Shown: positions 44,223-52,236, numbered from the stretch's first letter. The stretch: 64,000 nucleotides of DNA from Curtobacterium sp. VKM Ac-2865 (GCF_015350905.1 NZ_JADKRZ010000001.1:620001-684000); one strand, 5' to 3'. A program made the numbers and translations. The notes: generated by a model not told the origin, from the sequence alone.

Positions 44223-45170
44223 ATGAAGGTCATCGGTCTGACCGAGTTCGGAGCAGCTTCCGTGCTGCGGCCCCTGGACGTGCCGGAGCGGCACGCCGGG
44301 CCCGGAGAAGTCCGCGTGCGCGTCCGCGCCGCCGCCGTCAACCCGGTGGACGCCATCATCCGTGCGGGGGGCTTCGCCGGCAACGACCGCGCGGTCACCG
44401 AGCCCGTCGTTCCCGGCACGGACGTCGCCGGCACGATCGACGAGGTCGGCACCGACCAGCCCGACGGGTTCGACCTCGCCATCGGGGACGCCGTCTCCGG
44501 GTTCGTCGTGCCGGACGGCAGCCACGGCGGCTACTCGGAGCAGATCGTGCTCCCGGCACTGTCCGTCACCCGGATGCCCGCGAACGGCAGCTACGCCGAG
44601 GGGGCAGCGTTCCTCTCGAACGCGCTCACGGCCGAGATCACGCTGGAACACCTCGCACTCGACCCCGGACAGACGCTCGCCGTCACGGGAGCGACCGGCG
44701 CCGTCGGCGGGTACCTCGTCGAACTCGCCGCACAGCGCGGCATCACCGTCATCGCGGACGCCCGCGCTGAGGAGTCCGACCGCGTCCGCGCGCTCGGTGC
44801 CACGGTCGTCCTGGACCGCGAGGACGACTTCGTGGCCGGGGTCCTCGCTGCGACGGACGGTGTCGGCGCCGACGCGCTCGCAGACCCGGCGATCCTGACC
44901 GACCGGGTCATCGGCGCGGTCCGCGACGGTGGGCAGGTCGCCTTCTACCTGCCCACTGACATCGACCCGGGCCGCGGCATCCGCGTCTTCGGGTCGTACG
45001 TCATGCGCTCCAACCTGCGGCACGACGCCATCGAGCGGTTGGCACGGGCCGTGGAGCGCGGCGACCTCACCGCGACCGTGGCGGGCACCCTCCCCGCAGA
45101 ACAGGCAGCGACCGCCCACGACCGTCTCGAGCACGGCGGCTTCCGCGGCCGCCTCGTCCTCGAGTTCTGA
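44223..45170 (+). CDS. Zinc-free MDR reductase (quinone oxidoreductase-like)
   Basis: This 315-residue MDR reductase has a GroES-like half with VRAAAVNPVDAIIRAGG and VPGTDVAGTIDEVG, a coenzyme site TGATGAVGGYLVELAAQRGI, and no zinc ligands. It probably reduces quinones or enones with NADPH. GAGGAG lies about 6 bases before the ATG. It is followed closely by a MoaF-like protein and is probably controlled by the divergent XRE/MmyB regulator, the same pairing as at 30.3-32.3 kb. Confidence 0.88.
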   Translation: MKVIGLTEFGAASVLRPLDVPERHAGPGEVRVRVRAAAVNPVDAIIRAGGFAGNDRAVTEPVVPGTDVAGTIDEVGTDQPDGFDLAIGDAVSGFVVPDGSHGGYSEQIVLPALSVTRMPANGSYAEGAAFLSNALTAEITLEHLALDPGQTLAVTGATGAVGGYLVELAAQRGITVIADARAEESDRVRALGATVVLDREDDFVAGVLAATDGVGADALADPAILTDRVIGAVRDGGQVAFYLPTDIDPGRGIRVFGSYVMRSNLRHDAIERLARAVERGDLTATVAGTLPAEQAATAHDRLEHGGFRGRLVLEF

Positions 45171-45196
45171 CCATGACCACCACGAAGGAGCACCCG

Positions 45197-45535
45197 ATGG
45201 ACACCACAGCAACCCACCCCGCAGTCGGACAGACCTGGCTCGCCGACCTCGGCCCCGACACGCCCCTCGGCCACTTCACCGTCGAGATCACGTTCGACAC
45301 CGAGACCCAGGTCACGTTCCACGTCACCGGCGGTGCGATCGCCGGGCGCACCGAGACGATGCCCTACACCACCATGAAGGTCCGCGACGGGCTGTACGTC
45401 GTGCGCTGGACGGAGGCCGACGCCGGCGACCACGTCACGCACATCGAGGACTACGACAACGGCACCTGCATGGCCAGCTCCGTCGTCGGCGGCGAGTTCA
45501 TCCAACTGGCCGGCAGCTGGACCCGCGTCCGCTGA
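45197..45535 (+). CDS. MoaF-like small beta-barrel protein
   Basis: This 112-residue protein resembles the MoaF-related lipocalin-like family (HFTVEITFDTETQVTFHVTG, THIEDYDNGTCMASSV). In such operons it often accompanies oxidoreductases and may bind a small phenolic substrate. AAGGAG ends 6 bases before ATG 45197, which decides this start over the ATG at 45173 that overlaps the site. It begins 26 bases after the MDR stop, so the two are co-transcribed. The convergent MarR stop is 7 bases away. Confidence 0.7.
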   Translation: MDTTATHPAVGQTWLADLGPDTPLGHFTVEITFDTETQVTFHVTGGAIAGRTETMPYTTMKVRDGLYVVRWTEADAGDHVTHIEDYDNGTCMASSVVGGEFIQLAGSWTRVR

Positions 45536-45542
45536 GCGCGGC

Positions 45543-46082
45543 TCAGCGGGACGATCCTCCGGGAGTCGCCCGGTCGTAGGCCACGAGGAGTCCTCGGACG
45601 AAGTCCTCGACGACCTGGCGATCTGCCTCCCCCAACGAGTCGATCAGCGACTCGACGCCATCGATCAGCGGCGCGACGTGACCGTACGCACGTTCTGACG
45701 TCTCGTCGGACGCAGTGACGACGAGCTTGCGCCGGTCGGACGGGTGCGGCTCGCGCCGGAGGTGCCCGGCGGCCTCCAGCCGGTTCAGGACCAACGTCAT
45801 CGCGGCCGTCGAGACACCGAGCCGCCGCGCGAGCTCCGTCGGGGTTGTCGGCCCCGTGGTCATCAGGTGGTCCATCGCTTCCAGACCGGTCCGGTCGACA
45901 CCGAGTTCGGTTGCGAGGTACTGCTCGAACCGCTCCTGGCGGATGGAGATCTGCTGCACCTTCGACCGGAGGTCACCGCTTGCAGCGTCGCTGCCGTCGC
46001 GGCGAGCAGCAGTCCGTGCTGCTCGGTCCGCAGGAGTGGGCGGGGTCGGGACCGGTTCCGGCTTGACGTCCATGCCCCCCAT
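45543..46082 (-). CDS. MarR-family regulator (monooxygenase 3)
   Basis: This winged-helix protein of about 179 residues has a disordered N-terminal arm of about 40 residues rich in Pro, Ala and Arg, then the MarR fold: TPTELARRLGVSTAAMTLVL, RLEAAGHLRREPHPSDRRKL with the DxRxx wing. The start is ATG 46082 or ATG 46073; neither has a convincing ribosome site. It stands divergent to flavin monooxygenase 3, with overlapping palindromes between them, and probably represses it until a phenolic ligand binds. Confidence 0.83.
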   Translation of the reverse strand: MGGMDVKPEPVPTPPTPADRAARTAARRDGSDAASGDLRSKVQQISIRQERFEQYLATELGVDRTGLEAMDHLMTTGPTTPTELARRLGVSTAAMTLVLNRLEAAGHLRREPHPSDRRKLVVTASDETSERAYGHVAPLIDGVESLIDSLGEADRQVVEDFVRGLLVAYDRATPGGSSR

Positions 46083-46100
46083 GGTAATACTCAGAGTTGC

Positions 46101-46119
46101 CAATCGGATTGATTATCAA
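46101..46119. promoter_or_regulatory. Candidate MarR operator (two overlapping palindromes)
   Basis: CAATC-G-GATTG (46101-46111) and TTGAT-T-ATCAA (46109-46119) are both perfectly symmetric and overlap by three bases in the AT-rich centre of the 61-base gap between the MarR and monooxygenase genes. The TTGAT/ATCAA form resembles known MarR-family sites. Confidence 0.6.
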
Positions 46120-46143
46120 CAGAACCAGCAGCTGAGGACCACC

Positions 46144-47361
46144 ATGCCCCGCACGAAGACCGCTCTGATCTCCGGGGCCAGCATCGCTGGACCAGCCCTG
46201 GCCTCCTGGCTCGTCTCCTCCGGGTGGCAAGTCACCATCGTCGAGCGCGCCCCGGAACTCCGCACCGGTGGGCAGAACATCGACGTCCGCGGCGCCGGCC
46301 GCACCGTGGCACGCCGCATGGGTGTCGAGGACGCCATCCGTGATGCCACCACCGGAGAGCTCGGCACCGAGTTCGTCCGTTCGGACGGCAGCACCGTCGC
46401 GCGGTTCCCGGCCGGCACCTCCGACACCACCGGGGCGACGGCCGAGCTGGAGATCCTGCGTGGCGACCTCGCCCGCCTCCTCGTCGATGCCGCGGGCGAC
46501 GGCGTCGAGTACGTCTTCGGCGACAGCATCACCGCGATCGACGACCAGCACGACCACGTCCGGGTGTCGTTCGATCATGGAGACGACCGCAGCTTCGACC
46601 TCGTCGTGGTCGCGGACGGCATGAACTCGCGGACGCGGCGACTCGTGTTCGGTACCGCTCCGACCATCCGACCGCTGGGTCTCAACACCTCGTACCTGAC
46701 GATCCCGCGGACCCCTGCGGACAGCGACTGGGCTCGCTGGTTCAACGCCCCCGGCGGACGCACGATGACCCTCCGTCCGGACACCAAGGGCACGATCCGA
46801 GCCACGATGTCGTTCCTCGCGGGACCCGGCGCCCACGACGGCCTCACAGCCGACGAGCAGAAGCGCCTGCTGCGCGAGACGTTCATCGACGCCGGTTGGG
46901 AGGCACGACGCATCCTCGACGGGCTCGAACAGGAGAGGGACCTCTACTTCGAACACATCGGCCAGGTGCAGGCGCCGACCTGGACGTCCGGCCGGGTGGC
47001 ACTCCTCGGCGACGCAGCCTGGTGCGCTTCACCGATCAGCGGCATGGGCACCAGTCTCGCGCTCGTCGGCGCCTACGTCCTCGCCGGCGAGCTCGCCGCG
47101 CACGTCGACCACCGAGACGCCTTCCGGGGCTATGAGCGCATCATGCGGCCCTACGTCACGCAGGCCCAGAAGCTCCCGCCGGGCGCCCCTCGGATCGCCA
47201 ACCCCCGGACCCGCATCGGGATCGCTGCGCTCAACACGGCCGCGAAGGTCGGAGCGAGCCGGGCCTTCAGCGCGATCGGGGGGAAGCTGTTCTCGCCGCC
47301 GGCTGATGCGATCGATCTCCCTGACTACGCACATCTCACCCGGCAGGGCTCCGACCGCTGA
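46144..47361 (+). CDS. FAD-dependent monooxygenase 3 (class A)
   Basis: This 405-residue flavoprotein has GASIAGPALASWLVSSGW at the FAD site, VVVADGMNSRTRR and VALLGDAAWCASPISGMGTS. The close likeness of GGQN(I/V)DVRG and the DG motif to monooxygenase 1 suggests that they are paralogues. TGAGGACC precedes ATG 46144. It converges on monooxygenase 4, with only two bases between the stops. Regulation is probably by the divergent MarR protein. Confidence 0.9.
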   Translation: MPRTKTALISGASIAGPALASWLVSSGWQVTIVERAPELRTGGQNIDVRGAGRTVARRMGVEDAIRDATTGELGTEFVRSDGSTVARFPAGTSDTTGATAELEILRGDLARLLVDAAGDGVEYVFGDSITAIDDQHDHVRVSFDHGDDRSFDLVVVADGMNSRTRRLVFGTAPTIRPLGLNTSYLTIPRTPADSDWARWFNAPGGRTMTLRPDTKGTIRATMSFLAGPGAHDGLTADEQKRLLRETFIDAGWEARRILDGLEQERDLYFEHIGQVQAPTWTSGRVALLGDAAWCASPISGMGTSLALVGAYVLAGELAAHVDHRDAFRGYERIMRPYVTQAQKLPPGAPRIANPRTRIGIAALNTAAKVGASRAFSAIGGKLFSPPADAIDLPDYAHLTRQGSDR

Positions 47362-47363
47362 CG

Positions 47364-48650
47364 TCAAGCCGTCCTGGTGGTCGCCGGCCGGGCGCGACCC
47401 GTCGATGTGTCAGCCCGTCCCTGCTCGTAGCGGGGAAGCGCCCACGCACCCCCTCGATCCGTCGTGGCTCGTGCCGCGATGCGTTCGGGGATGCGGAGGG
47501 CGCAGGCGACGGCGAACGCCGCCTGGAGCGCAGCGACAGCGATCCTCGGTCGCGGGAACCCGAAGGCCAGCAGGCGGGGCTTCACCGCGGCCTGGATCTC
47601 GTCGACGAACGGGCGGAGCGTCGAGTCGTACCGGGCGAGGGCGCCTTCCAGGTCGTCCGGCGTTGCGGTGAGCTCCCCCGCGAGGACGTACGCACCGACC
47701 AGCCCGCCGGAGATGCCCATGCCGCTGTAGGGCGACGCGCAGTGCGCTGCGTCTCCGAGCAGGACGACGCGGCCGTTCGACCAGGTGTCGGTGCGGACCT
47801 GCAGGACCTCCTGCGAGTAGAAGAACGGCGCTTCCGCCATGCCGTCGACGAACCGCTGCGTCTGCCACCCGGCGTCCCGGAACCGGTCGGCCCAGAACCG
47901 CTGCTGGTCCTCGATCGGAGCACGGTGGACCGCGGAGGCCTCGTCCGACGAGTCGCGGAGGATGAAGTACGCCTGCGTCTCGGTCGCGTTGTGGCTGCGC
48001 CGCATGATCTGCCGTCCGCCTGGAGCCGCGTAGGTCTCCCGCACGTCAGTGTCGGAAGCGACACGAGGCACGAACCAGTAGGCCATGTGCAGCCCGGTCC
48101 GCCAGTACACGTCCGTCCCCTCGGGCAGGATGTCGCGGCGGATCCGGGATCCCTGACCGTCTGCGCCGACGAGCAGGTCGAACGTCTCGTCCGAGCCGTC
48201 GGAGAAGTGCGCGACGACCTCGTCCTGCGTCTGGTCGAACCCCTCGACGGTCAGCCCGAAGCGGTACTCGACGTCCTCCTTCGTGGCGTCGTGGAGGATG
48301 CGCACGAGGTCACCGCGCATGATCTCGAACTCCGAGGTGAGCGTCTGCTTCCCCTGACCGGAGGTGTTGGCCATGATCGCGCCGAGCCGTCGTCCCGATC
48401 CGTTCACGAACGCGACACCGGGCTCGGCGACGAGGTGCGCCCGGACCTCGTCCAACAGGCCCATCGCCGTGATCGCCTCGATGCCCTGCCCGCGCAGGTC
48501 GACCTGCGCCCCCGTGGCCCGCAGCGCCGGGTACCGCTCCGCCACCGTGACCCGATGACCAGCTCGCGCCAGCCAGAAGGCCAGCGCAGGACCGGCGACT
48601 CCCCCGCCGGCGACGAGCACCTTCAGCGACTTCTTCTGCTTCGTGACCAT
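47364..48650 (-). CDS. FAD-dependent monooxygenase 4, Tet(X)-like, under tetO control
   Basis: This 428-residue class A flavin monooxygenase has VAGGGVAGPALAFWLARAG (GxGxxG, residues 13-31), LLVGADGQGSRIRR and VVLLGDAAHCASPYSGMGIS. Its layout matches tetracycline-inactivating flavin hydroxylases of the Tet(X)/Tet(50) kind and also other actinobacterial hydroxylases, so the substrate is open. What makes tetracycline plausible is the regulation: the promoter region contains two tet-operator cores and the divergent gene codes for a TetR of the tetracycline-responsive type. CGGGAG lies 8 bases before ATG 48650. TTGACA and CACACT at 18-base spacing form the likely promoter on the minus strand. Confidence 0.87.
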   Translation of the reverse strand: MVTKQKKSLKVLVAGGGVAGPALAFWLARAGHRVTVAERYPALRATGAQVDLRGQGIEAITAMGLLDEVRAHLVAEPGVAFVNGSGRRLGAIMANTSGQGKQTLTSEFEIMRGDLVRILHDATKEDVEYRFGLTVEGFDQTQDEVVAHFSDGSDETFDLLVGADGQGSRIRRDILPEGTDVYWRTGLHMAYWFVPRVASDTDVRETYAAPGGRQIMRRSHNATETQAYFILRDSSDEASAVHRAPIEDQQRFWADRFRDAGWQTQRFVDGMAEAPFFYSQEVLQVRTDTWSNGRVVLLGDAAHCASPYSGMGISGGLVGAYVLAGELTATPDDLEGALARYDSTLRPFVDEIQAAVKPRLLAFGFPRPRIAVAALQAAFAVACALRIPERIAARATTDRGGAWALPRYEQGRADTSTGRARPATTRTA

Positions 48651-48668
48651 GGTGCGTCTCCCGCTTCC

Positions 48669-48681
48669 CTATCAGTGATAG
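48669..48681. promoter_or_regulatory. tetO-like operator 1 (CTATCAGTGATAG)
   Basis: The 13-bp core is identical to that of the Tn10 tetO2 operator (TCCCTATCAGTGATAGAGA); the longer stretch TCCCTATCAGTGATAG is shared. It lies 19 bases upstream of monooxygenase 4, downstream of its likely -10. It is the first of two operators 26 bp apart. Confidence 0.9.
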
Positions 48682-48694
48682 TGGGAGTGTGCGC

Positions 48695-48707
48695 CTATCA
48701 GCGATAG
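48695..48707. promoter_or_regulatory. tetO-like operator 2 (CTATCAGCGATAG)
   Basis: One base (the central T to C) differs from operator 1. It overlaps the TAGTCT -10 (48705-48710) of the tetR gene and lies in the spacer of the monooxygenase promoter, so one bound repressor would silence both genes, as in Tn10. Confidence 0.88.
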
Positions 48708-48717
48708 TCTGTCAAGC

Positions 48718-49296
48718 ATGGCGAAGATCGATCGGGCTGTCGCAGTCCAGGAAGCACTGGCGTTGCTCGACGAAGTCGGTCTCGACGGGGTGAGCACCCG
48801 GGCGGTGGCGCGGCGGCTCGGCGTGGAGCAACCGTCCCTGTACTGGCACTTCAAGAACAAGCAGGAGCTGTTGGCGGCGATGGCCGCGGCCGTGCTCGAG
48901 CGGCAGGATGCGCTCCCGTTGCCGCAGCCGGGCGACGACTGGAGGTCATGGTTCCTCGAGAACTACCGGAGCTTCCGCAGCGCCCTCCTGGCGCATCGCG
49001 ACGGAGCGCGCCTCCACGCCGGGTCCGTCCCTGACGGCGCTTCCCGGGAACGGCTCCTGCAGAAGTTCGCGTTCCTGGTCGACGCCGGTGTCGCCCAGCA
49101 GAACGCGATCGCGGGGATGCTCGCGGCGAGCCGGTTCACCGTCGGCAGCGCCCTCGAGCAGCAGGCCGATCCGGACGCAGACGAACCAGCGGCTCCAGCA
49201 GCAGCCGGACAGCTCACCGTCCCCACACACGACCAGGCCTTCGAGGCGGGCCTGCTGATGCTACTCACCGGCCTCGAAGCTGCCAGCGCGACTTGA
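48718..49296 (+). CDS. TetR regulator of the tetracycline-responsive type
   Basis: This 192-residue protein aligns with Tn10 TetR over its length. The recognition region LGVEQPSLYWHFKNKQELL is almost that of TetR (LGVEQPTLYWHVKNKRALL). As I recall the TetR numbering, contact residues Asn82, Phe86, His100 (the Mg ligand, in HRDGARLH), Pro105 and Glu147 are all kept at the same positions; His64 is Asp64, Thr103 is Ser103 and Arg104 is Val104. It should therefore bind tetO-like DNA and a Mg-chelated polyketide, perhaps with shifted specificity. TAGTCT lies 7 bases before the ATG (leaderless). Confidence 0.9.
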   Translation: MAKIDRAVAVQEALALLDEVGLDGVSTRAVARRLGVEQPSLYWHFKNKQELLAAMAAAVLERQDALPLPQPGDDWRSWFLENYRSFRSALLAHRDGARLHAGSVPDGASRERLLQKFAFLVDAGVAQQNAIAGMLAASRFTVGSALEQQADPDADEPAAPAAAGQLTVPTHDQAFEAGLLMLLTGLEAASAT

Positions 49297-49304
49297 CTGC
49301 CCCG

Positions 49305-49730
49305 TCACCCCTCCGCTGCGTCGCCGTCGAACGACTGCCGGTTGACGGCGATCGTCTGCTGGTGCTCCTGCACCCAGTCGGCGAGGGCGAGCGCCACGTG
49401 CTGCAGTGACCGCCCGAGATCGGTGAGCTCGTACTCGACCCGGGGTGGCACCTGGGCGTGCACGGTCCGCGACACGAGCCCGTCGCGCTCGAGCGCGCGC
49501 AGGGTCACGGTCAGCATCCGTCGGGAGATGCCCGGGATCACCTCGGAGAGCTCGGTGAACCGCCGCCGATCGTCGCCGAGCACGCCGATCACCAGGAGCG
49601 TCCACTTGTCGCCCATGCGCGACAGCAGCGACCGGAAGAGCTCCGGGTCCTCGCTCGTGCACAGCTCAGCCATCGTGGGCATGGTCTCGTCGAGCCTGGC
49701 CTGCAACGACTTCAGCGCCGTCTGCTCCAT
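49305..49730 (-). CDS. HxlR-family regulator
   Basis: This 141-residue winged-helix protein has the HxlR pattern LLSRMGDKWTLLVIGVLGDD, RRFTELSEVIPGISRRMLTV and LERDGLVSRTVHAQVPPRVE. It lacks the usual N-terminal Cys of disulfide-sensing members except Cys24 (AELCTSED), which may be a redox or electrophile sensor. GGGAGGGAA lies about 5 bases before ATG 49730. It stands divergent to the azoreductase-like gene with two palindromic sites in the gap, the arrangement known for quinone- and diamide-sensing HxlR proteins such as YodB. Confidence 0.88.
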   Translation of the reverse strand: MEQTALKSLQARLDETMPTMAELCTSEDPELFRSLLSRMGDKWTLLVIGVLGDDRRRFTELSEVIPGISRRMLTVTLRALERDGLVSRTVHAQVPPRVEYELTDLGRSLQHVALALADWVQEHQQTIAVNRQSFDGDAAEG

Positions 49731-49746
49731 CGAGTTCCCTCCCGTC

Positions 49747-49762
49747 GTTACCGCCGGGTAAC
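49747..49762. promoter_or_regulatory. HxlR operator copy A (GTTACC-N4-GGTAAC)
   Basis: A perfect 6+6 bp inverted repeat lies 16 bases upstream of the HxlR gene. A single half site, GGTAAC, recurs at 49777-49782. YodB-like proteins bind symmetric sites containing TAC and GTA half sites, which this resembles. Confidence 0.65.
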
Positions 49763-49800
49763 AGGGGGTCGTTTGCGGTAACGCGAGCCCGGCGGGCAGG

Positions 49801-49815
49801 GTTACTGATCGTAAC
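49801..49815. promoter_or_regulatory. HxlR operator copy B (GTTAC-N5-GTAAC)
   Basis: A perfect 5+5 bp inverted repeat lies 42 bases before the azoreductase-like gene, shares the GTTAC arm with copy A and lies about 54 bp from it centre to centre. It probably overlaps the promoter of the enzyme gene (AACTGTAG at 49812-49819). Confidence 0.6.
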
Positions 49816-49857
49816 TGTAGCCGGGGTCGCCGACCCGGGCACGATCGAAGGACTGTC

Positions 49858-50511
49858 ATGACCCTGTTCCGTCTGGACGCCAGCATCCGCACCGACGGCT
49901 CCACCAGCCGAGCCCTCGGCGACATCGTCGAGGCCGAGTGGAGCGCCGTGCACGCGGGCTCCACCGTGACCCGCCGTCACGTCGGCGCTGAGCCCCTGCC
50001 CGCCGATGCCTGGGCGAACGCCGTCGGCGCGTCCATGACGCCCGAGGCCGAGCGCACGCCGGCCCAGGTCGCCGCGGTCACCCTCGCGAGGCAGCTGACC
50101 GACGAGCTCGCCGGAGCCGACGCACTGCTGTTCGCCGTGCCGCTCTACAACTTCGGCGTCTCGCAGCACTTCAAGTCCTACGTCGACCTGGTGCTGACCG
50201 ATCCGCGCATGGCACCCGGCGCGGTCCCGGTCACCGTGGGCAAGCCCGCCGTCCTGGTCACGGTGCAGGGCGGCAACTACTCCGCCGGCACGCCCCGGGA
50301 GGGCTGGGACCACGCCACGGCCTGGATGCGGCGCATCCTCGAGGACGTCTGGCAGCTCGACCTCGACGTGGTGACGCGCGAGTTCACGCTCGTCGGGGTG
50401 AACCCCGCCCTCGACCAGTTCACGGAGCTGGCCGACGAGTTGCGGGTCCGTGCCGAGGAGGAGGCGGCCCGGCACGGCCGCACGTTGGCGGCCCTGCCGA
50501 AGGCCGCCTGA
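49858..50511 (+). CDS. FMN-dependent azoreductase/quinone reductase-like protein
   Basis: This 217-residue flavodoxin-fold (Flavodoxin_2) protein has LFRLDASIRTDGSTSRALGD for the phosphate loop and PLYNFGVSQHFKSYVDLVLT, the hallmark motif of AzoR-type FMN enzymes. They reduce quinones and azo compounds by two-electron transfer, protecting thiols. GAAGGA lies 6 bases before ATG 49858. Together with the HxlR regulator it mirrors the Bacillus YodB/AzoR1 detoxification pair. A palindromic repeat follows. Confidence 0.9.
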   Translation: MTLFRLDASIRTDGSTSRALGDIVEAEWSAVHAGSTVTRRHVGAEPLPADAWANAVGASMTPEAERTPAQVAAVTLARQLTDELAGADALLFAVPLYNFGVSQHFKSYVDLVLTDPRMAPGAVPVTVGKPAVLVTVQGGNYSAGTPREGWDHATAWMRRILEDVWQLDLDVVTREFTLVGVNPALDQFTELADELRVRAEEEAARHGRTLAALPKAA

Positions 50512-50544
50512 ACAGGCGGCTGCGCGCGTCCAGCTCGTGGACGC

Positions 50545-50588
50545 CGGACGGGAGGCTCGGATCCAGCTGGCACCGAGCCTCCAGTCCG
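50545..50588. repeat. Palindromic repeat family, copy 6
   Basis: This 44-bp palindrome is centred on CAGCTG, between the converging azoreductase-like and signal peptidase genes. It has arms GGAGGCTCGG and complement, outer left GGACGGG and outer right CCAGTCC, the same arm asymmetry as copy 2. Confidence 0.85.
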
Positions 50589-50639
50589 TCCCGCCCACGA
50601 TGGGTGCACCTGTCGTCGGCGCGACCAGACAGAACTGTG

Positions 50640-51341
50640 TCAGTGCCGGTCTGGATCGGTGCCCGCGAACACGGACGGGTAGTCGTCCACTCCTGCCCAT
50701 CGCTGCACCGGCCAGGAGATGGCCACAGCGCGACCGACGACGTCCTGCTCCGGGACGAACCCCTTCGAGGGGAGGCCCTGGTGTGCGCGGGAGTCAGCGG
50801 ACTCGTACCGGTTGTCCCCCATCACCCACAGTTCCCCTGGAGGCACCGTCACGTCGAAGGACGTACCGGAGGCCGCCTCTCCCGCCTGCTTGCGGACGTA
50901 GGGCTCGCTGAGCGGGACTCCGTTGACCTCCATCTGCCCGAGCGCGTTGCAACACTGCACGTGGTCGCCGGGCAGTCCGATCACACGCTTCACGAGGTGG
51001 TTGCCGCTGTCCGAGCCGAGACCAACCATGCTGAGAGCGTCGGACACGAAGGAGCGCGGCCGGAGAGATCGGCCTTCTGACGATCCGGCCGAATCGAGCC
51101 AGCCCCCCGGGTCGCTGAACACGACGACGTCGCCGCGGTGGATCGTCGCGCGTTCGTTGACGATGACGTGGTCATCGATCTGGAGCGTGTTCTCCATCGA
51201 CCCGGACGGGATCCAGAAGGAGCGGATGAGGAAGGTCTTGACGAGGAAGGAGACCAGGAGCGCTGCGAGCACGATGATCAGCAGGTCCCGCAGGAACCGG
51301 AGCGTGCTGTTCGACTGTCGTGTTCCCGTCGACTCACCCAT
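50640..51341 (-). CDS. lepB: Signal peptidase I
   Basis: This 233-residue membrane protease (S26) removes signal peptides from exported proteins. It has a single N-terminal anchor (LRDLLIIVLAALLVSFLVKT), catalytic Ser48 in IPSGSMENTL, catalytic Lys118 in HLVKRVIGLPGD, and box E, VMGDNRYESADSR. ATG 51341 is 7 bases after TAGTGT (complement of 51349-51354), so the message is leaderless. Actinobacteria usually have more than one such peptidase; this one is isolated from the ribosomal-gene neighbourhood, so it may be a secondary copy. Confidence 0.92.
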   Translation of the reverse strand: MGESTGTRQSNSTLRFLRDLLIIVLAALLVSFLVKTFLIRSFWIPSGSMENTLQIDDHVIVNERATIHRGDVVVFSDPGGWLDSAGSSEGRSLRPRSFVSDALSMVGLGSDSGNHLVKRVIGLPGDHVQCCNALGQMEVNGVPLSEPYVRKQAGEAASGTSFDVTVPPGELWVMGDNRYESADSRAHQGLPSKGFVPEQDVVGRAVAISWPVQRWAGVDDYPSVFAGTDPDRH

Positions 51342-51440
51342 GGGACGCACACTAGATGCGCTCACCGAGTCGAAGGTGTGGATTCGTCGCCTGAATCGAC
51401 GGAGCGCGCATGGTGACGGCACAGTCTGCGAGAACCGTCG

Positions 51441-51722
51441 GTGGACCGGGCACGTCCGCGAACCGCCCGCAGCGCTCTGAGCAGCGCCGGCAGCCGCCTC
51501 GGGCAACGACTGCTGGCGTGGGTGGAGGCGAGAGCTGCCGAGCGCCGAGCGGCCTTCGTGCGGCTCGACTGTGCAACGGACAACCCCAGCCTGCGACGCT
51601 TCTACGAACAGCAGGGGTTCCGGCACGTTCGTGACGTGACGGTGACCGCGTTCGGCGGCGGACGGCAACTCGCTTCCAGCCTCTACGAACGCGAGCTGGG
51701 CCTGGGACCCTGGGGAGCATGA
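51441..51722 (+). pseudogene. GNAT acetyltransferase remnant, 5' part lost
   Basis: The frame codes for the last two thirds of a GNAT domain: GSRLGQRLLAWVEARAAERR (the acetyl-CoA-binding A motif and following helix), VRLDCATDNPSLRRFYEQQG and FRHVRDVTV (B motif). The N-terminal beta-sheet is missing and the frame closes upstream at 51411-51413. It is thus a 5'-truncated or frameshifted acetyltransferase. The stop overlaps the next gene's ATG (ATGA), a relic of an intact two-gene operon. GTG 51441 is only the first start codon in frame. Confidence 0.65.
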
Positions 51723-52204
51723 CACTCTTCGGTGACCGAGTCGCGCTCGAGGCGATCTCACCAGCGCTGGCCCATCGCATCGTCGCGCGTGACGAGCGTC
51801 CCGGCGACGACTGGCACCCCGAGTACCCGTTCGTCGACGAACTGGACCCCCTCCGCTCACTCGCTGCTGAGACCGCTTCGGATCAGGACTTCACCATGTA
51901 CCTCGTGCGGCGTCGCTCAGATGGTCTCGCCGTCGGCGGCTTCGGGTTCTTCGGTCCGCCGGACGACACGGGCACCGTCGAGTTCGGCTACGGCCTGGTC
52001 CCCGCAGTCCGAGGAGCGGGACTCGCGAGCGAGGCCGTGCACCTGGGGCTGCGGCACGCCACGGAGCGCGGCGCGCGGATCGCACTTGCGGACACGGACC
52101 TCGAGAACATCGCCTCGCAACGTGTCCTGGAGAAGAACGGACTCACCGAGATCCAGCGCAACCAGACCCACGTGTTCTACCGACGCGAACTCTCGGCCCT
52201 GTAG
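51719..52204 (+). CDS. GNAT acetyltransferase (RimJ/RimL-like)
   Basis: This 161-residue protein has acetyl-CoA motif A in VEFGYGLVPAVRGAGLASEA (R-G-x-G-x-A) and the later ALADTDLENIASQRVLEKNG, which is the N-acetyltransferase_3 signature. The substrate is likely a protein N terminus or an amine-bearing small molecule. Its ATG overlaps the stop of the truncated GNAT gene, so expression may depend on translation through that remnant; no separate ribosome site is obvious. Confidence 0.85.
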   Translation: MTLFGDRVALEAISPALAHRIVARDERPGDDWHPEYPFVDELDPLRSLAAETASDQDFTMYLVRRRSDGLAVGGFGFFGPPDDTGTVEFGYGLVPAVRGAGLASEAVHLGLRHATERGARIALADTDLENIASQRVLEKNGLTEIQRNQTHVFYRRELSAL

Positions 52205-52236
52205 GCGATCGCCGGGCAGGCACTTACCGTGACGGG

